Positions 59,803 through 64,000 of a stretch of 64,000 nt of DNA are shown in pieces (position 1 is the stretch's first letter; every line of letters begins with the position of its first letter). This stretch comes from Corynebacterium stationis (GTDB lineage Bacteria > Actinomycetota > Actinomycetes > Mycobacteriales > Mycobacteriaceae), in NCBI RefSeq assembly GCF_001941345.1, contig NZ_CP009251.1, positions 186,001 to 250,000 on the forward strand. The letters run 5' to 3'. The notes beneath the pieces are model-generated. The model searched no databases. It saw only the letters and a program-made list of their open reading frames with translations, and was not told where the DNA came from. Position numbers and translations under genes: made by a program.

Positions 59803-60336
59803 TCGTGCTTTCTGGCTACTACCACTAAGGCCACGGCCCGCGGTTGGTTGGCCCAGGTGACTTAAAAACGATTCGACGTTCGAACCGGGCTATCGGTGGC
59901 CACATGCGAAGCGGTAGTAAAAACAGAGTCACGTAGAACCCGTCCGCTGGTTCTGACCACGAGCTGAACAGCCCGATGCACAGCTCTAATTCATCACCAG
60001 CGCCCACACCGCGCTGCTACCTATCTCTCCTAGGCGCCGTGTTTTCCAGTGTGGAAGTTCAAGGAGAACTCCGCGTGCGGCATAATGGTCGGCCTGTGGG
60101 GAATAGGGTTTCTTGCTTTACTGCTCATAAGCGGTGCTGCGCTGATTCATTGCGATTTACCCGAACGGTATTTCTATGAGGTAGAAGTAGCAGTCATCGA
60201 GCTGTAGGACGTGGTGTTCGCGATATACTGGGTCACAGCAGGCTTCTTAAAAATGCTAGATAATGTGCCGAAGGTTGGGCAATCTGGCCTGTCTACTTTA
60301 CGTAGTTTTGTGTGGTGACGATTGAAGGAGCAAGTT
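59803..60336. other. Stretch without a convincing gene
   Basis: Short frames exist (for example 59976-60179) but none has a ribosome-binding site or recognisable content. An extended -10-like TGCGGCATAAT at 60079-60089 and a hydrophobic micro-frame after it (MVGLWGIGFLALLLISGAAL, ATG 60088) may mark a promoter or a decayed membrane protein. Confidence 0.4.
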
Positions 60337-60807
60337 ATGAGTCGACTCATTTGGTGGCGGGCGGCTTCAATTGCAGCCTGCGTTTCGTTTCTGTCTGCCT
60401 GCGGGACAATTCCAGCAGACTCTATCGGGACCCTTGATCGGGCGCGCACAGGGGACTTAGTCGTCGGGGTTTCCGAACATCGTCCGTGGACGGAAGTCTC
60501 CGACAAAGGGCAATACTCAGGTTCGGAAGTGGAACTGATTAAAGGATTCGCGGAAAGCATTGACGCCGATGTCGAATGGTACAGCGCCCCGGAGTCCGTG
60601 CTGGCCGGCAAAATCAAAGAAGACCAACTAGATATTGTCATCGGTGGGTTAACCTCTACCTCTCCGTGGTCGACTCATATGGCGCTCACCCGTCCTTATA
60701 CGAAAGTAGATGGGGAAAGCATGGTTATGGGAACTAGGCTCGGCGAGAACGAACTCATGGTTGCGTTGGAGCGCTATTTAGCGGAGGAATTTGGTGAGAT
60801 TTCATGA
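60337..60807 (+). CDS. Half-size solute-binding lipoprotein (SBP_bac_3-like, one lobe)
   Basis: The 156-residue product from ATG 60337 (AAGGAG 7 bases upstream) has a signal peptide with lipobox LSAC. The mature part matches lobe 1 of family-3 binding proteins (LVVGVSEHRPWTEVSDKGQYSGSEVELIKGFAESI, DQLDIVIGGLTSTSPWSTHMALTRPY), then jumps to the C-terminal end (GENELMVALERYLAEE). The second lobe is missing, so a normal clamshell cannot form. It is coupled to the following CDF transporter by ATGA, which suggests an accessory role at the membrane surface. Confidence 0.8.
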   Translation: MSRLIWWRAASIAACVSFLSACGTIPADSIGTLDRARTGDLVVGVSEHRPWTEVSDKGQYSGSEVELIKGFAESIDADVEWYSAPESVLAGKIKEDQLDIVIGGLTSTSPWSTHMALTRPYTKVDGESMVMGTRLGENELMVALERYLAEEFGEIS

Positions 60808-61832
60808 AATTAGGAATGGCTAAACTCAAGCAACCGCGGCACGATCGACTTCCTCAGCAGCAGCAAGAGACTATGCGTAAAGCTGTGCGTATGGAACAGG
60901 TAACCATTGGTTTCGTGATAGTTACGATCGTATTGGTCGGTGCTGTGGCTGGGCAGTCCCAGGCGATGCGCAGTGCGTGGGTGGAAGACATGCTATCTCT
61001 GGTTCCTCCACTAGCATTTCTTATTGCATCCAGGGTTGTTCGAATAGCATCGAATCGGCGCCAACCCTATGGCTATCATCGTGCAATAGCGATTGGCCAT
61101 CAAGCAGCAGCGCTGGCCCTGCTAGTTATGGGCGGGTTGCTGGTCTTTGAATCGATTTCAGCTTTGATAAAGCAGGAAAAGCCCCCAATCGGAGTGGTTG
61201 TCCTCTTCGGGCAGGACATTTGGATGGGATGGTTGATGATAGTCGTTATGGCCCTCTCCGCTATCCCCATGGTTATCCTCGGCCGAATCAAGCTCCGATT
61301 GGCTAAAGAATTAAACGATAAGCTGCTTTATGCTGATGCGGATATGGCGAAAGCCGATTGGGGAACCGCAGCTGCCACCATTATCGGCGTACTCGGTATT
61401 GGACTTGGCTTCTGGTGGGCTGACTCTATCGCCGCCTTAGTAATTTCAGTGTCCATCGTGAAAGACGGAATTACCAACATCAGGGCAGCCGTGACTGGCC
61501 TGAGCGATGCACAAGCCACCCGTTACGATGACTCAGCTGCACACCCGCTCACCACAGATGTTGAAAAACTTGCACGGGAGACCGCATGGGTCTTACAAGC
61601 CCGGGCACGCGTACGCGAACAGGGACATATTTTCCACACAGAATTGTTTGTTGTCCCAGTAGAGGGCTATGTGCCGACTCCGGCAGAAACTGCGGATTTG
61701 CACAAGCGAATCGAAAAATTGGACTGGAAACTGCAAGACACAGTCATAGCAGTCGTTGAAGAGCTAGACGCAGAACAAGTACCGCCCTCGTCCGAAGCCC
61801 AAGTCGGGGCATCATCCGAGAGCGGTACTTGA
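60804..61832 (+). CDS. Cation diffusion facilitator family metal transporter
   Basis: The 342-residue protein has six membrane helices. The CDF metal sites appear as VEDMLSL in helix 2 and ADADMAKADWGTA around helix 5, with a C-terminal cytoplasmic domain (HIFHTELFVVPV) and an acidic tail. The second-helix motif is ED instead of the usual HD/DD, so metal choice may differ from zinc. CDF proteins export divalent metals in exchange for protons. The partner is the half-size binding lipoprotein encoded upstream. Confidence 0.85.
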   Translation: MKLGMAKLKQPRHDRLPQQQQETMRKAVRMEQVTIGFVIVTIVLVGAVAGQSQAMRSAWVEDMLSLVPPLAFLIASRVVRIASNRRQPYGYHRAIAIGHQAAALALLVMGGLLVFESISALIKQEKPPIGVVVLFGQDIWMGWLMIVVMALSAIPMVILGRIKLRLAKELNDKLLYADADMAKADWGTAAATIIGVLGIGLGFWWADSIAALVISVSIVKDGITNIRAAVTGLSDAQATRYDDSAAHPLTTDVEKLARETAWVLQARARVREQGHIFHTELFVVPVEGYVPTPAETADLHKRIEKLDWKLQDTVIAVVEELDAEQVPPSSEAQVGASSESGT

Positions 61833-61846
61833 TAAGTTGTCAGACT

Positions 61847-62725
61847 TTAAGGCGTTGGTGATCCACCGGTGACGCCGAGGGTTTCACCGACTACGTAGCT
61901 TGCTTCGTCCGAAGCTAGGAATACGTAGGCACCGGCGAGTTCTACTGGGTGCCCAGCGCGTCCGATTGGTGCGTGCTGGCCAAAGCCCTCAACCTTTTCT
62001 TGCGGCTGGCCATGGCTTGGTTGCAATGGTGTCCAGATTGGACCAGGTGCCACGGCGTTTACTCGAATACCTTGACCGATGAGACTGGTAGCCAACCCCT
62101 TCGATAGGTTGTTCATCGCGGCTTTAGTCATGGCGTAGTCCAACAGTGTTTCTGAAGGTTGGTAAGCCTGGACTGAAGAAGTAAAGATGATGGCTGATCC
62201 TGGCTGCAGGTGAGGAATTGCCGCCTTGGTGACGCGGAAAGTTCCGTACAGATTGACCTGCATGGTTTTATCAAATTCATCGTCGTCGATATTTGTCAGC
62301 CCCTCTGCCCACACCTGGCGTGAAGCATTATTGACCAAAATATCTAAGCCGCCAAGTGCTTCGACGGTTTTTTCTACCAGCGTGCGGCAGTATTCAGCGT
62401 CTTTCAGGTCCCCAGGGAAAGCAAACGCTTTCTGGCCCGCATCTTCAATAGCTTGGATGACGCGGTCGGCATCAGGTTGTTCTTCAGGAAGGTACGCGAT
62501 TGCGACATCTGCGCCTTCGCGGGCGTACGCGATCGCCACGGCAGCGCCAATACCGGAATCTCCTCCGGTAATTAAAGCCTTGCGGCCTTGAAGCCTGCCG
62601 CTACCTTTATAGCTATCGAGGCCGACGTCAGCTTGTGGGGATAGTTCAACGTCAAGGCCCGGTTCCGGTTGGGTTTGATTTTCTGGGTCAACGGTTGGAT
62701 ATAGCGTGCGTGGATCTTGTGGCAT
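61847..62725 (-). CDS. Short-chain dehydrogenase/reductase (GsiB/YhdG-like)
   Basis: The 292-residue SDR has a roughly 45-residue N-terminal extension rich in Pro, Glu and Gln, typical of the general-stress SDR group. The NAD(P)-binding motif GGDSGIGAAVA is at about residue 54; NNASRQ, the catalytic SSVQAY and YAMTKAAM follow. The product of the reaction is unknown. It converges on the CDF transporter gene with 14 bp between stops. Confidence 0.88.
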   Translation of the reverse strand: MPQDPRTLYPTVDPENQTQPEPGLDVELSPQADVGLDSYKGSGRLQGRKALITGGDSGIGAAVAIAYAREGADVAIAYLPEEQPDADRVIQAIEDAGQKAFAFPGDLKDAEYCRTLVEKTVEALGGLDILVNNASRQVWAEGLTNIDDDEFDKTMQVNLYGTFRVTKAAIPHLQPGSAIIFTSSVQAYQPSETLLDYAMTKAAMNNLSKGLATSLIGQGIRVNAVAPGPIWTPLQPSHGQPQEKVEGFGQHAPIGRAGHPVELAGAYVFLASDEASYVVGETLGVTGGSPTP

Positions 62726-62779
62726 TGTGTTTACCTCTTTCCTCGAAAGAATCTTTGGCCACCTCCCAGCATAGGGACA

Positions 62780-64000
62780 TTAGGGGAGATTTTCGATGTC
62801 ATCTTTCTCGCCTTGCGGCCATACGACGTTGGTGGCTAGGGGGATTTGATGGGATGCGCTTTCTAGAATGTGCATGAAATATCCCGCCGTATTAGGAATA
62901 GCGATGATGTCACCTGGCGCAACGCCGCGCGGGAAGCGAATGCGTCGGCGTAAAATTAGCTCATCTTCAATGCAATAAGCACCCACCAGATACGCTTCGA
63001 GCTCTTCGCCGTCGACGTCGACATGGTTGGTATCACTGTCAGTGATGTGTAGTGGATCAATAAGGTAATCGTCGGATGTCGTCCGGCACTGCGTACGGTT
63101 CATAGCCACACCTACCAGAGGTAAACCGTCACTGCGGGTTTTCACAAAGGCAACTTCGGTCAGGATGAGTCCACACCCATCAAGCAAGCTTCGACCAGGT
63201 TCCAGGTGCAGACGTAGCCCACGGTCGATGAGCATCTGCGCAACACCGTCGGAGAGTACGTCTTTCAACCACGCTCCACGAACCGGGGATTGGTGGAAAG
63301 GATAGGTGTTGGAGAGAGGATCAGCTTTCCATGTGAAAGGGTCGGCATAACCATCCAGCACAGCAGCGCGTGCGTCTTGGTAGCGCGCCCACTGCTCAGC
63401 GGAATCGATGTAGCTCATCGGAACGCCGCCGCCGAGATCAATGAAGTGGGGAGTATGCCCGCACGCGCGCAGAGTATCAACGAGTTCGCAACATTCCCGA
63501 AGAGCCGTAGCACGATCTGCTGCGGCGTAGCCATGGAGGTGGACATGCAAGCCGACGACATTGACACCAGGAGTTGGAACAGAGAGATGCTCCGCCCACT
63601 GCGCAGATCTTTCACCAAAGCGCGTCGGCGGCAGCAAAGAAGGATCAGGAGCCACACGTGGAGCAACCAAGGCGGCTTGGTTGCCAGCTAAAGCGGCAAT
63701 TCGATCAAATTCGGCTCGTGAATCTGCAGAGATAACCACACCATTGGAAATAGCCAACTGCAAGAGACGATCTGGCTTAATCGCTGCGGACAAGATGATA
63801 CGCTCACCTGCTACCCCACGATCCAGAACCTGTGTGAGTTCACGCTCGCTGGCTACATCTACGCCATGGCCTGCATCGCGCACCGCGTCGACGAAAGTCA
63901 GTGCTTTATTAGCCTTGCGAGCAAAGAAAATGTGGGTGTCCACACCCATCTGCTTTCCCGCGTTCACCAGTTCGTCAATATTGCGAGGAAGAGCACCTGC
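62780..64000 (-). CDS. PLP-dependent fold-III decarboxylase-like enzyme (partial, N-terminus outside window)
   Basis: The frame is open to the right edge, giving 406 visible residues. The N-terminal TIM barrel holds the PLP Lys in FFARKANKAL and the glycine-rich phosphate site DLGGGVPMSY, and the C-terminal beta domain shows YCIEDELILRRR. This is the fold of diaminopimelate/ornithine decarboxylases and alanine racemases. The closest-looking group is the Y4yA-type decarboxylase family of secondary metabolism. The exact substrate is unknown. Confidence 0.82.
   Translation of the reverse strand, partial: AGALPRNIDELVNAGKQMGVDTHIFFARKANKALTFVDAVRDAGHGVDVASERELTQVLDRGVAGERIILSAAIKPDRLLQLAISNGVVISADSRAEFDRIAALAGNQAALVAPRVAPDPSLLPPTRFGERSAQWAEHLSVPTPGVNVVGLHVHLHGYAAADRATALRECCELVDTLRACGHTPHFIDLGGGVPMSYIDSAEQWARYQDARAAVLDGYADPFTWKADPLSNTYPFHQSPVRGAWLKDVLSDGVAQMLIDRGLRLHLEPGRSLLDGCGLILTEVAFVKTRSDGLPLVGVAMNRTQCRTTSDDYLIDPLHITDSDTNHVDVDGEELEAYLVGAYCIEDELILRRRIRFPRGVAPGDIIAIPNTAGYFMHILESASHQIPLATNVVWPQGEKDDIENLP

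Noticed and set aside
59976..60179. 67-codon frame in the gap before the binding lipoprotein
   Set aside because: Cys/Arg-rich, no ribosome-binding site, no similarity to any recognised family.
1..64000. CRISPR arrays and complete insertion sequences
   Set aside because: No regularly spaced repeats and no transposase genes were found when reading both strands.

Overview
The window reads as chromosomal DNA of a Corynebacterium, or a very close mycolate actinobacterium. It carries one Emb arabinosyltransferase next to AftA, the DprE1/DprE2 pair that makes decaprenylphosphoryl-arabinose, a GlfT1-like galactofuranosyltransferase, a Wzm/Wzt exporter and a gene order that matches the Rv3777 to Rv3783 neighbourhood of Mycobacterium tuberculosis. 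It also has a PdxR/PdxS pair with a corynebacterial-type PdxR operator. No rRNA or CRISPR array was seen.

Left third (1-32 kb): a VOC protein, a PrsW-like protease, an NhaC antiporter, an M13 peptidase, an alpha/beta hydrolase and an NrtA/SsuA-type ABC importer. The arabinan genes embC, aftA, dprE2 and dprE1 follow on the minus strand. Beside dprE1 lies a deletion scar: the 3' ends of a CotH-like gene and of a histidine kinase face each other, followed by an intact response regulator that has lost its kinase. Next come a GntR-controlled flavin reductase plus MFS module, a nucleoside hydrolase plus MFS transporter operon, two tandem GtrA proteins, glfT1 and the wzt/wzm exporter.

Middle (32-45 kb): an aminotransferase-fold protein without a visible PLP lysine, a quinone oxidoreductase, tRNA-Ser(TGA), a molybdenum-cofactor cluster (moeA-mogA-moaE-moeB with divergent moaD) and tRNA-Ser(GCT). 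A gene-poor stretch then holds two tandem monocistronic peptide genes of 41 and 46 codons. Each has its own near-identical promoter, ribosome-binding region, conserved 3' segment and terminator. They look like highly expressed mycomembrane (PorA/PorH/ProtX-like) peptides and are the best candidate for something undescribed. A frameshifted LppP/LprE-type lipoprotein gene, mgtE and a DASS dicarboxylate transporter follow.

Island (45.13-52.08 kb): tRNA-Arg(ACG) is the integration site of a 7-kb element bounded by a perfect 38-bp direct repeat. It encodes a tyrosine integrase, HTH/excisionase-like proteins, a RepA-like AAA ATPase and several small unknown proteins, and has no visible virion genes. 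Repeats of ATCACACG near both ends look like integrase arm sites.

Right end (52-64 kb): a GNAT protein, pdxR divergent from pdxS (pdxT is not adjacent; a stand-alone HsdR-N-type nuclease gene sits there instead), tyrA, a tadA pair, a CsbD-like stress protein, tRNA-Ser(CGA), a half-size solute-binding lipoprotein coupled to a CDF metal transporter, an SDR oxidoreductase and a PLP-dependent fold-III decarboxylase cut by the window end. All family names come from reading the translations; no database search was run.
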